From positions 1,736,001-1,800,000 of the forward strand of contig CP152408.1 of NCBI GenBank assembly GCA_038961845.1: DNA of 64,000 nucleotides, written 5' to 3'. Position 1 is the first letter of the stretch. Every line of letters starts with the position of its first letter. Position numbers and translations under genes: made by a program. Below, piece by piece: positions 31,178 to 40,229 of this stretch. The stretch comes from Xylophilus sp. GW821-FHT01B05 (GTDB taxonomy: Bacteria > Pseudomonadota > Gammaproteobacteria > Burkholderiales > Burkholderiaceae_C). The notes under the pieces were generated by a model. It ran no database searches. It saw only the letters and a program-made list of their open reading frames with translations, and was not told the DNA's origin.

Positions 31178-33352
31178 TCAGAAGCGGTAGGTGGCCGTGG
31201 CCGTCATGGTGCGGCGCTGGCCATAGAAGCAGTCGCCGCGTGTCAAGCAGGTGGTGAGCTGCACCTTGTCGGTCAGGTTGATGACGTTGAGCGCCAACCG
31301 CCAGTCGCCCTGGTCGTAGGCCAGCATGGCGTCCAGCAGCGTGACTGCGGGCGTGCGCAGCGTGTCGGTGCCATCCCAGGTCTCGCCCAGGTAGCGCAAG
31401 CCGGCGCCGGCCGAGAAGCCCGCGCGTCCGGCGCTGGAGAAACGGTGCATCAGCCAGAGCGAGGCGCTGTGCTCGGGCACGCCCGACAGGCGCTTGCCCA
31501 GGTCGGCCGCATTGCTGCGCGACACCTTGGCATCGGTCCAGGCGTAGGCGGCAGTCCAGTCCCAGTGCCGGTCCAGGCTGGCCTTGGCCTCCAGCTCCAG
31601 CCCGTTGACCTCGACCTCGCCGATCTGCAGGCTGTTGAGCGGGTTGGTCGGGTCGGTGGTCTTGCGGTTGGTGTCGCGCAGCTTGTAGAGCGCGGCGTAG
31701 GCCGACACGCTGCCATCGGCCGGCAGCCATTTCACGCCAGCCTCCCATTGCTTGCCGCGCTGGGGCTTGTAGGGCGTGCCGTAGACGTCCAGGCCACCCA
31801 ACGGGTAGAAGGATTCGGCGTAGCTCAGGTAGGGCGCCCAGCCGCCGTCCAGCAGGTAGGCCACCCCGGCGCGCTTGCTCCAGGCCTTGTCATCCGCAGC
31901 GGCGGCGGGGCGCCCTTCGGTGTCGGTCCTGGCGCGGTCATGGCGCAGCCCCAGCGTGACCACCCAGCGGTCCCACTTGAGTTGGTCCTGCGCATACAGG
32001 CCCAGTTGCCGCTGCGTCACGCCCGGCTGGCGGGTGAGCGCGGCCGGCGGGCTGTAGTTGCCGTAGACCGGGTTGTAGACATCTATGGGCGCTGCGCTGC
32101 CGCGGCCGGACGCCTGGCCGGTTTTGTTGTGCTGCGCATCCAGCCCGAACAGCACGGTGTGCTGCAGGCCGCCGGTGCTGAACCTGGCCTCGGCCTGGTT
32201 GTCGATCTGCAGCGTGCGGCCGGTGTTGAAGTACTGGTACAGGTCGCGATTGAGCGTGCGGTTGTCGGCGTTGAACACTGGGCGTGCGGGCCGGCCGGTG
32301 GCAGCGTCGGCTGCAAAGCTGGTGTAGAGGGTGCGGTAGTCCACCTTGCTTTCGGTGTTGCGCAGGTTCTGGCGCAGGGTCCAGCTGTCGTTCAGGCGGT
32401 GGCTGAACAGGTAGCCAAAAGAGGTCTGGCTGCTGTTGTAGGCGTCCCAGCCCGGCTCGCTGATGAAGGCTGAGGTAGGGATCTGCCCGTAAGCGCTGGG
32501 CAGCAGCGTGCCCTGCCAGGGGAAGAATCCGATCAACGAGCCGCTCTTGTCGCGCTGGCGTACCGCCTGCAGCGTCAGGGACGTGTCGGCGCTGGGGCGC
32601 CAGGTGAGGGAGGGCGCAATCAGCGCGCGGTCGTCGGGCACGTGGTCGACCTGCGTGCCGCTGTCGCGGCCTACCGCCACCAGGCGGTAGAGCCATTTGC
32701 CTTCTGCGTCCAGCGGGCCGGTCAGGTCTACGGCGACCTGCTTGCGCCCGTAGTTGCCGAGCTGTACCTGCACCTCGCGCTGCGCCTCGGCCTGTGGCCG
32801 CTTGGACACCAGGTTGAGCACGCCGCCGATCTGGCCCTGGCCGTACAGCACCGAGGACGGCCCGCGCAGCAGCTCCACGCGCTCCAGCGTGTACGGGTCA
32901 GGCCGCGCGCTGTTGTAGGTGCCGTAGCTGCGCAGCAAGCCGTCAAGGTACTGCGTCACCGCGCCGCCGCGAGCGGTGAAGCTGTCGACCCGGCTGTCGA
33001 AATAGCTCGACACCACGCCAGCGCTATAGCCGGTGACCTGGCGCAGCGTGGTCACGCCCTGGGCCTCGATCTGATCGCGCGTCACCACCGAGATCGCCTG
33101 CGGCGTCTCTATCAGCGGGGTATCGGTCTTGGTGGCGCTGGCCGCGCGCCGCGCCACAAAGCCAGTGACCGGGCCGGCGGCGGTCTCGGCGCCATCGGTC
33201 ACGGTGACCGTCGACAGCGACTGCTCAGATTGCGCGTTGGCGGCGCCGGGCAGCAGGCTACCCAGGGCCAGCAGGGCGCCGGCGGCAAGGGCATGGGCAG
33301 GGAAGGGCGCGCAAAAGCGGCCCAGGGTCGAACGCAGCGGCGTCGCAGGCAT
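31178..33352 (-). CDS. TonB-dependent siderophore receptor
   Basis: The 724-aa outer-membrane protein has a signal sequence ending near NAQ (residue 41), a plug domain (TPQAISVVTRDQIEAQGVTT, FTARGGAVTQYLDG, LERVELLRGPSSVLYGQGQI, GGVLNLVSKRP) and a 22-strand barrel that ends in TYRF. The plug pattern is that of the FhuA/FpvA siderophore branch without an N-terminal signalling domain, so no sigma/anti-sigma regulation is expected. GGAG lies 8 bases before the start. A Fur box at 33451-33469 fits iron repression. The siderophore cannot be named, and no esterase or ABC genes accompany it. Confidence 0.9.
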   Translation of the reverse strand: MPATPLRSTLGRFCAPFPAHALAAGALLALGSLLPGAANAQSEQSLSTVTVTDGAETAAGPVTGFVARRAASATKTDTPLIETPQAISVVTRDQIEAQGVTTLRQVTGYSAGVVSSYFDSRVDSFTARGGAVTQYLDGLLRSYGTYNSARPDPYTLERVELLRGPSSVLYGQGQIGGVLNLVSKRPQAEAQREVQVQLGNYGRKQVAVDLTGPLDAEGKWLYRLVAVGRDSGTQVDHVPDDRALIAPSLTWRPSADTSLTLQAVRQRDKSGSLIGFFPWQGTLLPSAYGQIPTSAFISEPGWDAYNSSQTSFGYLFSHRLNDSWTLRQNLRNTESKVDYRTLYTSFAADAATGRPARPVFNADNRTLNRDLYQYFNTGRTLQIDNQAEARFSTGGLQHTVLFGLDAQHNKTGQASGRGSAAPIDVYNPVYGNYSPPAALTRQPGVTQRQLGLYAQDQLKWDRWVVTLGLRHDRARTDTEGRPAAAADDKAWSKRAGVAYLLDGGWAPYLSYAESFYPLGGLDVYGTPYKPQRGKQWEAGVKWLPADGSVSAYAALYKLRDTNRKTTDPTNPLNSLQIGEVEVNGLELEAKASLDRHWDWTAAYAWTDAKVSRSNAADLGKRLSGVPEHSASLWLMHRFSSAGRAGFSAGAGLRYLGETWDGTDTLRTPAVTLLDAMLAYDQGDWRLALNVINLTDKVQLTTCLTRGDCFYGQRRTMTATATYRF

Positions 33353-33450
33353 CGGGATACTCCAGGTGGAAGGTGCGGGTGGGAATACCGCTGGCTACCT
33401 GGTCGAACTGATGCGAGTCTGTGGCTTGCGATGTCAGCGCATTGTAAATA

Positions 33451-33469
33451 AACGAGAATGGTTATCAAT
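33451..33469 (-). promoter_or_regulatory. Fur box upstream of the siderophore receptor
   Basis: On the minus strand the site reads ATTGATAACCATTCTCGTT, matching the ATGATAAT-ATTCTCAT Fur consensus at most positions. It lies about 100 bp upstream of the receptor start in the gap after ilvA, where a promoter is needed. Confidence 0.75.
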
Positions 33470-33484
33470 AAATGTGCGCGGGAG

Positions 33485-34696
33485 TTAGGCCATGCGCTCG
33501 GCCGGGCAGCCATGTGCGCACAGCGCCGCAATGATCTGCTCCACATGCGCGGCGTCGCGTGTCTGCACCACCACCTCGACCTGCACCCGCCCCAATGACA
33601 AGGCGGTGAAGGCGCGCTGGTGCTGCAGTTGGTCGATGTTGGCGCCCAGTTCGCCCAGCAGGTGGGCGATGTCGCCCAGCGCGCCGGGCACGTCGCGCAC
33701 GTCCAGCCGCAGCCGCGCCAAGCGGCCCGAGCGCACCATGCCGCGCTCGATGATGCCGGCCAGTACCAGCGGCTGGATGTTGCCGCCCGACAGCACCAGG
33801 CCCACATGCCGGCCGGCAAACAGCTCGCGGTGGCGCAGCAGGGCGGCAATGCCGATGGCGCCGGCGCCTTCCACCACCGTCTTCTCGATCTCCAGCAGCA
33901 TCAGGATGGCCTGCTCCACGTCGCCCTCAGAGGCCAGCAGCACGTCGGCCACGCGCTCGCGTATCACCGGCAGCGTCACCGCGCCCGGCGCGTTCACGGC
34001 AATGCCGTCGGCGATGGTGGCGCTGCCCATGGGGCGCGGCTCCTTGTTCAGCGCGTTCCAGGTGCTGGGAAAGCGTTCGGTCTGCACGCCGTAGACGCGG
34101 CAGCCCGGGCGCTGCGCAGCCGCCGCTGTGGCCATGCCGGCGATCAGCCCGCCGCCGCCGATCGGCACCACCAGCGTGTCGATGCTGGGCTGGGCCGCCA
34201 GCATCTCCATTGCTACCGTGCCCTGGCCGGCAGCGATGGCCGCATCGTCGAATGGGTGCACCACGGTCAGCCCGCGCTCGGCGGCCAGCGCCAGGCCGTA
34301 GGCGCGCGCGTCATCGAAGGTTTCGCCGTGCAGCAGCACGGTGGCGCCAAAGCGGCGCGTGTTCTCTACCTTGACGGCAGGCGCGAAGCGCGGCATCACG
34401 ATGGTCGCCGGAATGCCCAGGCGCTGCGCGTGGTAAGCCACGCCCTGCGCATGGTTGCCGGCCGACACCGCCAGCGCACCGGCTGCGCGCTCAGGCGCGC
34501 TCAGTTGCGCCAGCTTGTTGAGTGCGCCGCGCTCCTTGAAGGAGGCGGTGAACTGCAGGTTCTCGAACTTCAGGTAGACCTCGCAGCCGAGCAGGGCGGA
34601 GAGGGTGCGTGAATGCAGGCAGGGCGTGTCTTGCACCTCGCCGCGCAGGCGGTTGGCGGCAGACTGGATATCGGCAAAGGAAAGCGCAACGGGCAT
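33485..34696 (-). CDS. ilvA: Threonine ammonia-lyase (threonine dehydratase) with C-terminal ACT domain
   Basis: The 403-aa PLP enzyme converts threonine to 2-oxobutyrate. The PLP lysine is in ENLQFTASFKERGALNKL; the glycine-rich phosphate loop is VPIGGGGLIAGMA; a serine near VLSGGNIQP closes the site. Residues from about 325 form one ACT-like domain (LARLRLDVRDVPGALGDIAH). The single ACT domain and length match the shorter TdcB/IlvA-like form seen in many proteobacteria rather than the 500-aa biosynthetic enzyme with two ACT repeats. It could also act on serine. A scrambled copy of its 3' end lies at 29627-29724. Confidence 0.85.
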   Translation of the reverse strand: MPVALSFADIQSAANRLRGEVQDTPCLHSRTLSALLGCEVYLKFENLQFTASFKERGALNKLAQLSAPERAAGALAVSAGNHAQGVAYHAQRLGIPATIVMPRFAPAVKVENTRRFGATVLLHGETFDDARAYGLALAAERGLTVVHPFDDAAIAAGQGTVAMEMLAAQPSIDTLVVPIGGGGLIAGMATAAAAQRPGCRVYGVQTERFPSTWNALNKEPRPMGSATIADGIAVNAPGAVTLPVIRERVADVLLASEGDVEQAILMLLEIEKTVVEGAGAIGIAALLRHRELFAGRHVGLVLSGGNIQPLVLAGIIERGMVRSGRLARLRLDVRDVPGALGDIAHLLGELGANIDQLQHQRAFTALSLGRVQVEVVVQTRDAAHVEQIIAALCAHGCPAERMA

Positions 34697-34726
34697 GACA
34701 GGGTCCTTGTGGGCTGCGCCGATTGT

Positions 34727-35647
34727 CTACGGGCGCGGAACGCTTGCCTGCGCCCTCACCACGGCCACCATGCGCGCCACGGCGCCCGATGGCTCCTCTT
34801 GCCGGCAGGCCAGGTGCAGCGGCGCCTGCAGGCCGTGGCTGGTCTTCAGGCCGCGATACACCACGTCGTCCAGCACCACGTGCGTCATCGAGGCCGGCAC
34901 GATCGAGACGCCAAAGCCGGCGGCCACCAGGTTCAGGGTAGAGAGGTTCTTGGTCGCCTCCTGCTCCACCACGGGGCTGAAGCCGGCCGCGCGGCAGGCC
35001 GCGATGATGGCGTCGTACAGGCCCGGCCCGCTCGGCCTGCGGTTGAAGATGAAGGTCTCCGCCGCCAGCGCCGACAGCTCGATGTTCTTGCGCCGCCGGT
35101 CTGCCGCCAGCGGGTGCGTGGCGGGCAGGGCGACCACCATGTCTTCCACCAGAACGGTCTCTATCACCAGGCCAGAGGCATCGCCCACCGGCGAGCGGAT
35201 GAAGGCCACATCGATGCGCTTGTGGCGCAGCGCCTCGACCAGGTCGGCGGTGTTGCTCTCTTCCACCGTCAGCGCCACGCCCGGTGCCTGCTGCCGAAAG
35301 GCGCGGATCACCGCCGGCACAAAGGGGTGCAGCGATGCGGATTCGGTAAAGCCGATGGCGATGCGGCCGCGCTCGCCCTGCGCGATGCGGCGCACGCTCT
35401 CTATGCTTTGCGCCACCTGCGCCAGGATGGCGCGCGCATCCACCAGCAGGGCTTGGCCGCTGTCGGTCAACTCCATGCCGCGCGGCAGGCGCCGGAACAG
35501 CGTCACGCCCAGCTCATGCTCCAGCACGCGGATCTGCTGGCTCAGTGGTGGCTGCTGGATGCCGATGCGCTGGGCGGCCCGCGTCAGGTGGCCTTCCTCG
35601 GCGACGACGATGAAGTAGCGCAGCAGGCGCAGGTCTATGGATGACAT
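34727..35647 (-). CDS. LysR-family transcriptional regulator
   Basis: The 306-aa protein starts MSSIDLRLLRYFIVVAEEGH with the helix-turn-helix LTRAAQRIGIQQPPLSQQIR. The effector domain includes VEESNTADLVEALRHKRIDV and SGLVIETVLVEDMVVALP, as in the BenM/CatR-like branch. It is divergent from the chromate transporter genes with a 110-bp gap and a T-N11-A palindrome next to its start, so control of those genes is plausible. Chromate transporters are not usually under LysR control, so it may respond to another metabolite. Confidence 0.85.
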   Translation of the reverse strand: MSSIDLRLLRYFIVVAEEGHLTRAAQRIGIQQPPLSQQIRVLEHELGVTLFRRLPRGMELTDSGQALLVDARAILAQVAQSIESVRRIAQGERGRIAIGFTESASLHPFVPAVIRAFRQQAPGVALTVEESNTADLVEALRHKRIDVAFIRSPVGDASGLVIETVLVEDMVVALPATHPLAADRRRKNIELSALAAETFIFNRRPSGPGLYDAIIAACRAAGFSPVVEQEATKNLSTLNLVAAGFGVSIVPASMTHVVLDDVVYRGLKTSHGLQAPLHLACRQEEPSGAVARMVAVVRAQASVPRP

Positions 35648-35661
35648 ATGTTTTAGATATG
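35645..35661. promoter_or_regulatory. T-N11-A palindrome at the LysR start
   Basis: CATAT (35645-35649) and ATATG (35657-35661) are inverted arms with a 7-bp spacer and give T-N11-A. The left arm includes the lysR start codon, so binding would autorepress; the divergent transporter starts about 97 bp away. Confidence 0.45.
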
Positions 35662-35757
35662 TTTTTTGTTGGTTTCATATATTAGACAAGATGGCACTGC
35701 GTGGCTAATCTCGCCCTCTGTTGATGCAGACGATGAAACCAAGGGCAAGACATAAGC

Positions 35758-36327
35758 ATGGAAAACACACTTGGCGCCACCCCGGCCCATGAGTCGGAGG
35801 TGCCGACCGCAAGGGCCTTGTTCCTGGGCTTTCTGATGCTGGGCCTGACGGCTTTTGGCGGCGCGCTGCCGCTGGCGCACCGCATGGTGGTGGAGCGGCG
35901 CCGCTGGCTGACCGATGTCGAGTTCACCGAGCTGCTGGGCCTGTGCCAGTTCCTGCCGGGCGGCAACATCATCAATCTGTCGGTGGCGATAGGCATGCGC
36001 TTCAGGGGTGTGAGGGGCGCCGTGGCCGCCATCCTGGGCCTGATCGCCGCGCCCTCGGCCATCGTCGTGATGCTGGGCATCGTCTATGAGCGCTACCAAC
36101 ATGACCCGCAGGTCGAACACCTGTTTGCCGGCCTGGCCGCGGCCGCCGCCGGCTTGCTGGTGTCGATGGCGATCAAGATCGCGCTGCCGCTGCGCAAGAA
36201 GCCGCTGTTGGCGGCCATTGCCATGGTGTCCTTCGTGGCCATCGCCGTCCTGCGCCTGCCCCTGCTGTGGACCATGCTGGCGCTGACACCCATCAGCATC
36301 TGGCTGACCGCAAAGGTGGCGAAATGA
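35758..36327 (+). CDS. Chromate transporter, N-terminal-type half (short ChrA)
   Basis: The 189-aa membrane protein has the CHR domain: FLGFLMLGLTAFGGALPLAH, FTELLGLCQFLPGGNIINLS and a series of glycine/alanine-rich helices (about five or six). Two half-size CHR proteins encoded in tandem form one exporter in the short-chain group. It overlaps the next gene by 4 bp. The family exports chromate, although for short-chain pairs in Burkholderiales this is often unproven. Confidence 0.85.
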   Translation: MENTLGATPAHESEVPTARALFLGFLMLGLTAFGGALPLAHRMVVERRRWLTDVEFTELLGLCQFLPGGNIINLSVAIGMRFRGVRGAVAAILGLIAAPSAIVVMLGIVYERYQHDPQVEHLFAGLAAAAAGLLVSMAIKIALPLRKKPLLAAIAMVSFVAIAVLRLPLLWTMLALTPISIWLTAKVAK

Positions 36328-36854
36328 ACGACACCCTGCTTGCGCTGGCGCAGATCTTTACCCAGCTGTCGGTGCTGGCCTTTGGCGGCGGCAACACCAT
36401 CCTGCCCGAGATGCAGCGCCAGGTGGTCGAGGTGCACCACTGGATGAGCGCGGAAGAGTTCAGTGCCCTGTTTGCGCTGGGCCAGGCCGCGCCGGGGCCC
36501 AACCTGATGGTGGTCACGCTGGTCGGCTGGCACGTGGCCGGGTTCTACGGCATGTTGGTGACGACGCTGGCCAAGTTTGGCCCATCTTCCCTGCTGACGG
36601 TGCTGGCCCTGCATGCCTGGGAGCGCCTGAAAGACAAGCCCTGGCGCCGCCACATCCAGACCGGCCTGCTGCCGGTCACGGCCGGCCTGGTGGCCGCCAG
36701 CGCCGCGCTCATCGCCGAGGCCTCTGACCTGAACCTGCTGCTGACCGTCATCACCGCCATTACCGCCACGCTGGCCTGGCAGACGCGCATCCACCCGCTG
36801 TGGCTGCTGTTTGGCGGCAGCATGGTGGGATTGCTGGGCATGGGACAGTTTTGA
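36324..36854 (+). CDS. Chromate transporter, C-terminal-type half (short ChrA)
   Basis: The 176-aa partner starts within the previous stop (ATGA). It has the second CHR domain: IFTQLSVLAFGGGNTILPEM, FSALFALGQAAPGPNLMVVT and a long run of hydrophobic helices. Both halves are required for transport in characterised pairs. A strong bidirectional terminator follows at 36861. Confidence 0.85.
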   Translation: MNDTLLALAQIFTQLSVLAFGGGNTILPEMQRQVVEVHHWMSAEEFSALFALGQAAPGPNLMVVTLVGWHVAGFYGMLVTTLAKFGPSSLLTVLALHAWERLKDKPWRRHIQTGLLPVTAGLVAASAALIAEASDLNLLLTVITAITATLAWQTRIHPLWLLFGGSMVGLLGMGQF

Positions 36855-36860
36855 CCAAAA

Positions 36861-36883
36861 AAACGGAGCCCAAGGCTCCGTTT
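36861..36883. terminator. Bidirectional intrinsic terminator
   Basis: AAACGGAGCC-CAA-GGCTCCGTTT is a perfect 10-bp stem with a 3-base loop, with A-rich sequence before and TTT after it. It lies between the converging chromate transporter and bacterioferritin genes and can serve both. Confidence 0.85.
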
Positions 36884-36950
36884 GAATGTCATCGTGGGGC
36901 GGGCCCGACGGGTGTCGGACGCGGCCGTTTTTGCTATTGGTTGACTCTTC

Positions 36951-37427
36951 TTATTCGATCTCGCCCATCTGCGATTGCAGATAGTTCTGGATGCCGACCT
37001 TCTCGGATAGCTCGATCTGGGTTTCCAGGAAGTCGATGTGCTCTTCGGTGTCGTCGAGGATCTTTTGCAGCAGGTCGCGCGAGACGTAGTCACGCACGCT
37101 TTCGCAGTGGGCCATGCCGGCCTTGATGGTGGCCTGGGCGCCGTATTCCAGGCCCAGGTCGGCACGCAGGATCTCGGGCACGTCTTCACCGATGGTGAGC
37201 TTGCCCAGGTCCTGCAGGTTGGGCAGGCCGTCGAGCATGAAGATGCGGTCCATCAGCCAGTCGGCGTGCTTCATCTCGCCGATGGATTCTGAGTACTCTT
37301 TCTTGGACAGCTTGTCGAAGCCCCAGTGCTTGAGCATGCGGTAGTGCAGGAAGTACTGGTTGATCGCAGTCAGCTCGTTCTTGAGTTGTGCCTGCAGATG
37401 CTGGATGACTTGTGCATCGCCCTTCAT
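36951..37427 (-). CDS. bfr: Bacterioferritin
   Basis: The 158-aa four-helix protein stores iron as a 24-mer. The ferroxidase ligands are in NELTAINQYFLHYRM (Glu18 region), YSESIGEMKHADWLMDRIF (E-x2-H) and DDTEEHIDFLETQ. The heme-ligating methionine of Bfr is expected in the ADWLMDRIF helix and is present. The start at 37427 gives the standard N-terminus MKGDAQVIQHLQ; the frame is open further upstream without homology. It is divergent from ahpC, joining iron storage with peroxide defence. Confidence 0.95.
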   Translation of the reverse strand: MKGDAQVIQHLQAQLKNELTAINQYFLHYRMLKHWGFDKLSKKEYSESIGEMKHADWLMDRIFMLDGLPNLQDLGKLTIGEDVPEILRADLGLEYGAQATIKAGMAHCESVRDYVSRDLLQKILDDTEEHIDFLETQIELSEKVGIQNYLQSQMGEIE

Positions 37428-37530
37428 GTTTTTTCCCTTGTGTAGTGTCTGGATTGGCCCGGATTGTGCGCGTTGCCCATGACAGCGACAAGGTAATCCC
37501 ATGCGCGGGCGGTGTGTCTGCGGCTGAGGT

Positions 37531-37545
37531 TGATAGGCGTTATCA
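37531..37545. promoter_or_regulatory. Inverted repeat in the bfr-ahpC promoter region
   Basis: TGATA-GGCGT-TATCA lies between the divergent bfr and ahpC genes. The ATAG word and position recall OxyR half sites, but a full four-part OxyR site was not recognised. The 260-bp gap holds no gene. Confidence 0.3.
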
Positions 37546-37688
37546 CTTGTCCCCCAAAGTCGACGCTTTGATGACGCCTTCATAGAGGATGCCAATCAGA
37601 TGCATACCTTCAATTAATTGGCTTGATGGGGTGGGGTCTACTATGCTCGACGCTTGTCTGTTTCCCAACCCATTGCAAGGAAAGCTCA

Positions 37689-38261
37689 ATGTCTCTGATC
37701 AACGCTGAAGTTCGCGCATTCAAGGCCACCGCCTATCACAACGGCAAGTTCGTGCCGGTGAGCGAGCAGAACTTCAAGGGCAAGTGGTCTGTGGTGGTGT
37801 TCTACCCGGCCGACTTCACCTTCGTTTGCCCCACCGAGCTGGGCGATCTGGCTGACCACTACGCTGAATTCCAGAAGCTGGGCGTGGAGATCTACGGCGT
37901 GTCCACCGACACCCACTTCACCCACAAGGCTTGGCACGACACCTCCGACACCATCGCCAAGGTGCAGTACCCGCTGGTCGGCGACCCGAGCGGCCAACTG
38001 GCCCGTTTCTTCCAGGTCATGATCGAAGAAGGCGAAGACGCTGGCCTGGCTTACCGTGGCACCTTCGTGATCGACCCGGAAGGCAAGATCAAGACCATCG
38101 AAGTGCACGACAACGGCATCGGCCGTGACGCCACCGAAACCCTGCGCCGCGTCAAGGCTGCCCAGTACGTTGCCGCCCACCCTGGCGAAGTCTGCCCGGC
38201 CAAGTGGACCGAAGGCGCTGAAACCCTGACCCCGTCGCTCGACCTGGTTGGCAAGATCTAA
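37689..38261 (+). CDS. ahpC: Peroxiredoxin AhpC
   Basis: The 190-aa typical 2-Cys peroxiredoxin has the peroxidatic cysteine Cys47 in FVCPTE and the resolving cysteine near residue 169 in EVCPAKW. It reduces H2O2, peroxynitrite and organic peroxides and is recycled by AhpF, encoded next. AAGGAAAG precedes the start. Third-position choice is biased to C in a way seen in highly expressed genes. A long hairpin and an intrinsic terminator separate it from ahpF, which should make ahpC mRNA more abundant. Confidence 0.95.
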   Translation: MSLINAEVRAFKATAYHNGKFVPVSEQNFKGKWSVVVFYPADFTFVCPTELGDLADHYAEFQKLGVEIYGVSTDTHFTHKAWHDTSDTIAKVQYPLVGDPSGQLARFFQVMIEEGEDAGLAYRGTFVIDPEGKIKTIEVHDNGIGRDATETLRRVKAAQYVAAHPGEVCPAKWTEGAETLTPSLDLVGKI

Positions 38262-38313
38262 GAGCGTATCTACGGTCTCTATGGGGACCCCATACAGACC
38301 GTGGACACGCTCT
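38261..38313 (+). other. Long imperfect hairpin after ahpC
   Basis: Nested complementary blocks AGAGCGT/ACGCTCT, ACGGTCT/AGACCGT and ATGGGG/CCCCAT fold around a single-base centre at 38287. The structure starts at the last base of the ahpC stop. There is no T-tract, so it looks more like an mRNA-stabilising or processing element than a terminator. Confidence 0.6.
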
Positions 38314-38327
38314 CAGGCTCGCGCCTC

Positions 38328-38358
38328 AAAAAGCCCGGGTGCGCCCGGGCTTTTTTTT
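38328..38358 (+). terminator. Intrinsic terminator between ahpC and ahpF
   Basis: AGCCCGGG-TGCG-CCCGGGCT followed by eight T residues; a run of five A precedes it. It is strong, so ahpF must be transcribed by read-through or from its own promoter in the AT-rich 38375-38410 stretch. Confidence 0.9.
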
Positions 38359-38410
38359 CCGCCGACAAGCCTTAACTATCGATACTGAATTTAAATAGCG
38401 AGTAACTATC

Positions 38411-39970
38411 ATGCTGGACGCCAAGCTCAAAACCCAACTCAAGGCTTACCTGGAACGGGTGACCAAGCCGATCGAGATCGTCGCTTCGCTCGACGAGGGC
38501 AAGGCGTCCGCGGACCTGAAGGGCTTGCTGGCCGACATCGTCTCGCTGACCGACAAGATCACCGTGGTCGAGCGCAGCGACGACGGCGAGCGCAAGCCGT
38601 CCTTCCTCATCACCAACCCCGGCGTGGACACGGGCGTGCGCTTCGCCGGCCTGCCGTTGGGGCATGAGTTCACCTCGCTGGTGCTGGCGCTGCTGCAAGT
38701 GGGCGGCCACCCGTCCAAGGCGGCGCAGGACACCATCGAGCAGGTGAAGAACCTGCAGGGCGACTTCCACTTCGAGACCTACTTCTCGCTGACCTGCCAG
38801 AACTGCCCCGACGTGGTGCAGGCACTCAACCTGATGGCGGTGCTCAACCCCAACATCAAGCACACCGCCATCGACGGCGCGCTGTTCCAGGACGAGGTCA
38901 ATGAGCGCCAGATCATGGCCGTGCCCACCGTGTTTTTGAACGGCACCAGCTTTGGCCAGGGCCGCATGGAGCTGGAAGAAATCCTGGCCAAGGTCGACAC
39001 CGGCGCCGTGGCCCGCGAGGCGGAAAAGATCGCCGCGCGCGCCCCTTACGACCTGCTGGTGGTGGGCGGTGGCCCGGCCGGCGCGGCAGCGGCCGTGTAT
39101 GCGGCGCGCAAGGGCATCCGCACCGGCGTGGCGGCCGAGCGCTTTGGCGGCCAGGTGCTGGACACCATGGGCATCGAGAACTTCATCTCGGTCAAGGAAA
39201 CCGAAGGGCCGAAGTTCGCCGTCGCGTTGGAGCAGCACGTCAAGCACTACGACGTGGACATCATGAACCTGCAGCGCGCCGAGGCCCTGGTGCCGGGCAA
39301 GGACCTGATCGAGGTCAAGCTGGCCAACGGCGCCTCGCTCAAGACCCGCTCGCTGGTGATCTCCACCGGCGCGCGCTGGCGCAACATCAACGTGCCCGGC
39401 GAGGCCGAGTACAAGAACAAGGGCGTGGCCTACTGCCCGCATTGCGACGGCCCGCTGTTCAAGGGCAAGCGCGTGGCGGTGATCGGCGGCGGCAACTCGG
39501 GCGTCGAAGCGGCCATCGACCTGGCCGGCATCGTCGGCCATGTCACGCTGATCGAGTTTGGCGAGCAACTGCGCGCCGACGAGGTGCTGCAACGCAAGCT
39601 GCGCAGCCTGCCCAATGTGGTGGTGGCGGTGTCGGCGCAAACGACTGAGATCACCGGCGACGGCCAGAAGGTCAATGGCCTGGTCTACAAGGACCGCGTC
39701 TCGGGCGCCGAGCAGCGCGTGGAGCTGGAAGGCGTGTTCGTGCAGATCGGCCTGGTGCCCAACACCGATTGGCTGAAGGGCACGGTCGAGCTGTCCAAGC
39801 ACGGCGAGATCGTGGTCGATGCCAAGGGCCAGACCTCGGTGCCGGGCGTGTTCGCGGCGGGGGATGCAACCACGGTGCCCTACAAGCAGATCATCATCGC
39901 AGCGGGCGATGGTGCGAAGGCGGCCTTGAGTGCATTCGACCACCTGATCAGAACGTCGGCACCAGCCTGA
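38411..39970 (+). CDS. ahpF: Alkyl hydroperoxide reductase subunit F
   Basis: The 519-aa FAD enzyme has an N-terminal tandem thioredoxin-fold domain with the CxxC pair Cys129/Cys132 (TCQNC), and a thioredoxin-reductase-like part with [19 protein letters not shown] for FAD, the redox pair Cys342/Cys345 (YCPHC) and [15 protein letters not shown] for NADH. It transfers electrons from NADH to AhpC. Length and order match the family. It is followed by a repeat element and a terminator. Confidence 0.95.
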   Translation: MLDAKLKTQLKAYLERVTKPIEIVASLDEGKASADLKGLLADIVSLTDKITVVERSDDGERKPSFLITNPGVDTGVRFAGLPLGHEFTSLVLALLQVGGHPSKAAQDTIEQVKNLQGDFHFETYFSLTCQNCPDVVQALNLMAVLNPNIKHTAIDGALFQDEVNERQIMAVPTVFLNGTSFGQGRMELEEILAKVDTGAVAREAEKIAARAPYDLLVVGGGPAGAAAAVYAARKGIRTGVAAERFGGQVLDTMGIENFISVKETEGPKFAVALEQHVKHYDVDIMNLQRAEALVPGKDLIEVKLANGASLKTRSLVISTGARWRNINVPGEAEYKNKGVAYCPHCDGPLFKGKRVAVIGGGNSGVEAAIDLAGIVGHVTLIEFGEQLRADEVLQRKLRSLPNVVVAVSAQTTEITGDGQKVNGLVYKDRVSGAEQRVELEGVFVQIGLVPNTDWLKGTVELSKHGEIVVDAKGQTSVPGVFAAGDATTVPYKQIIIAAGDGAKAALSAFDHLIRTSAPA

Positions 39971-39993
39971 TTGCGCTGGATGGTTTATGAGAG

Positions 39994-40047
39994 AAATATG
40001 CCTCTAGCCCAGGTGCAGCCTGGGCTTATAGCTATAAATTTCATAGT
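39994..40047 (+). repeat. Intergenic palindromic element (family copy 2)
   Basis: Contains TGCCTCTAGCCCAGG, TGCAG, CCTGGGCTTATAGCTATAA. Arms AGCCCAGG and CCTGGGCT form a hairpin. Downstream of ahpF, upstream of its terminator. Confidence 0.8.
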
Positions 40048-40063
40048 TTGATAGCCAAGCAAG

Positions 40064-40099
40064 CAAAGCCCGCCTCCGTTGCCACGGACGCGGGCTTTT
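40064..40099 (+). terminator. Intrinsic terminator after ahpF
   Basis: AAGCCCGC-TCCGT and ACGGA-GCGGGCTTTT pair with a short TGCC loop and one C/C mismatch. It isolates ahpF from the Fur-controlled heme operon that follows. Confidence 0.85.
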
Positions 40100-40121
40100 G
40101 CTTGTCTCGAACTTATTGTTA

Positions 40122-40140
40122 ATTGAGAATTATTCTCATA
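40122..40140 (+). promoter_or_regulatory. Fur box of the heme uptake operon
   Basis: ATTGAGAATTATTCTCATA is an almost perfect Fur palindrome (TGAGAAT-ATTCTCA). It lies about 90 bp before the receptor start, so the whole operon to 46604 should be repressed by iron. Confidence 0.9.
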
Positions 40141-40229
40141 CAATATTTCACCTCCCAGCCAGCCGGTGCGCCCATTGCCGTCGCATAGCCAGCTCTGTTC
40201 AACATCCGTTGCAGAACCGAAAGCGCACC

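Noticed and set aside
37610..37622. CAATTAATTG before ahpC as another copy of the TetR operator
   Set aside because: It is a 10-bp palindrome without the 6-bp spacer and the AAC/GTT inner bases of the true sites.
40098..40229. Upstream ATG (40098) as start of the heme receptor
   Set aside because: It lies before the Fur box and would put the signal peptide 50 residues inside the protein. The GTG at 40230 fits better.
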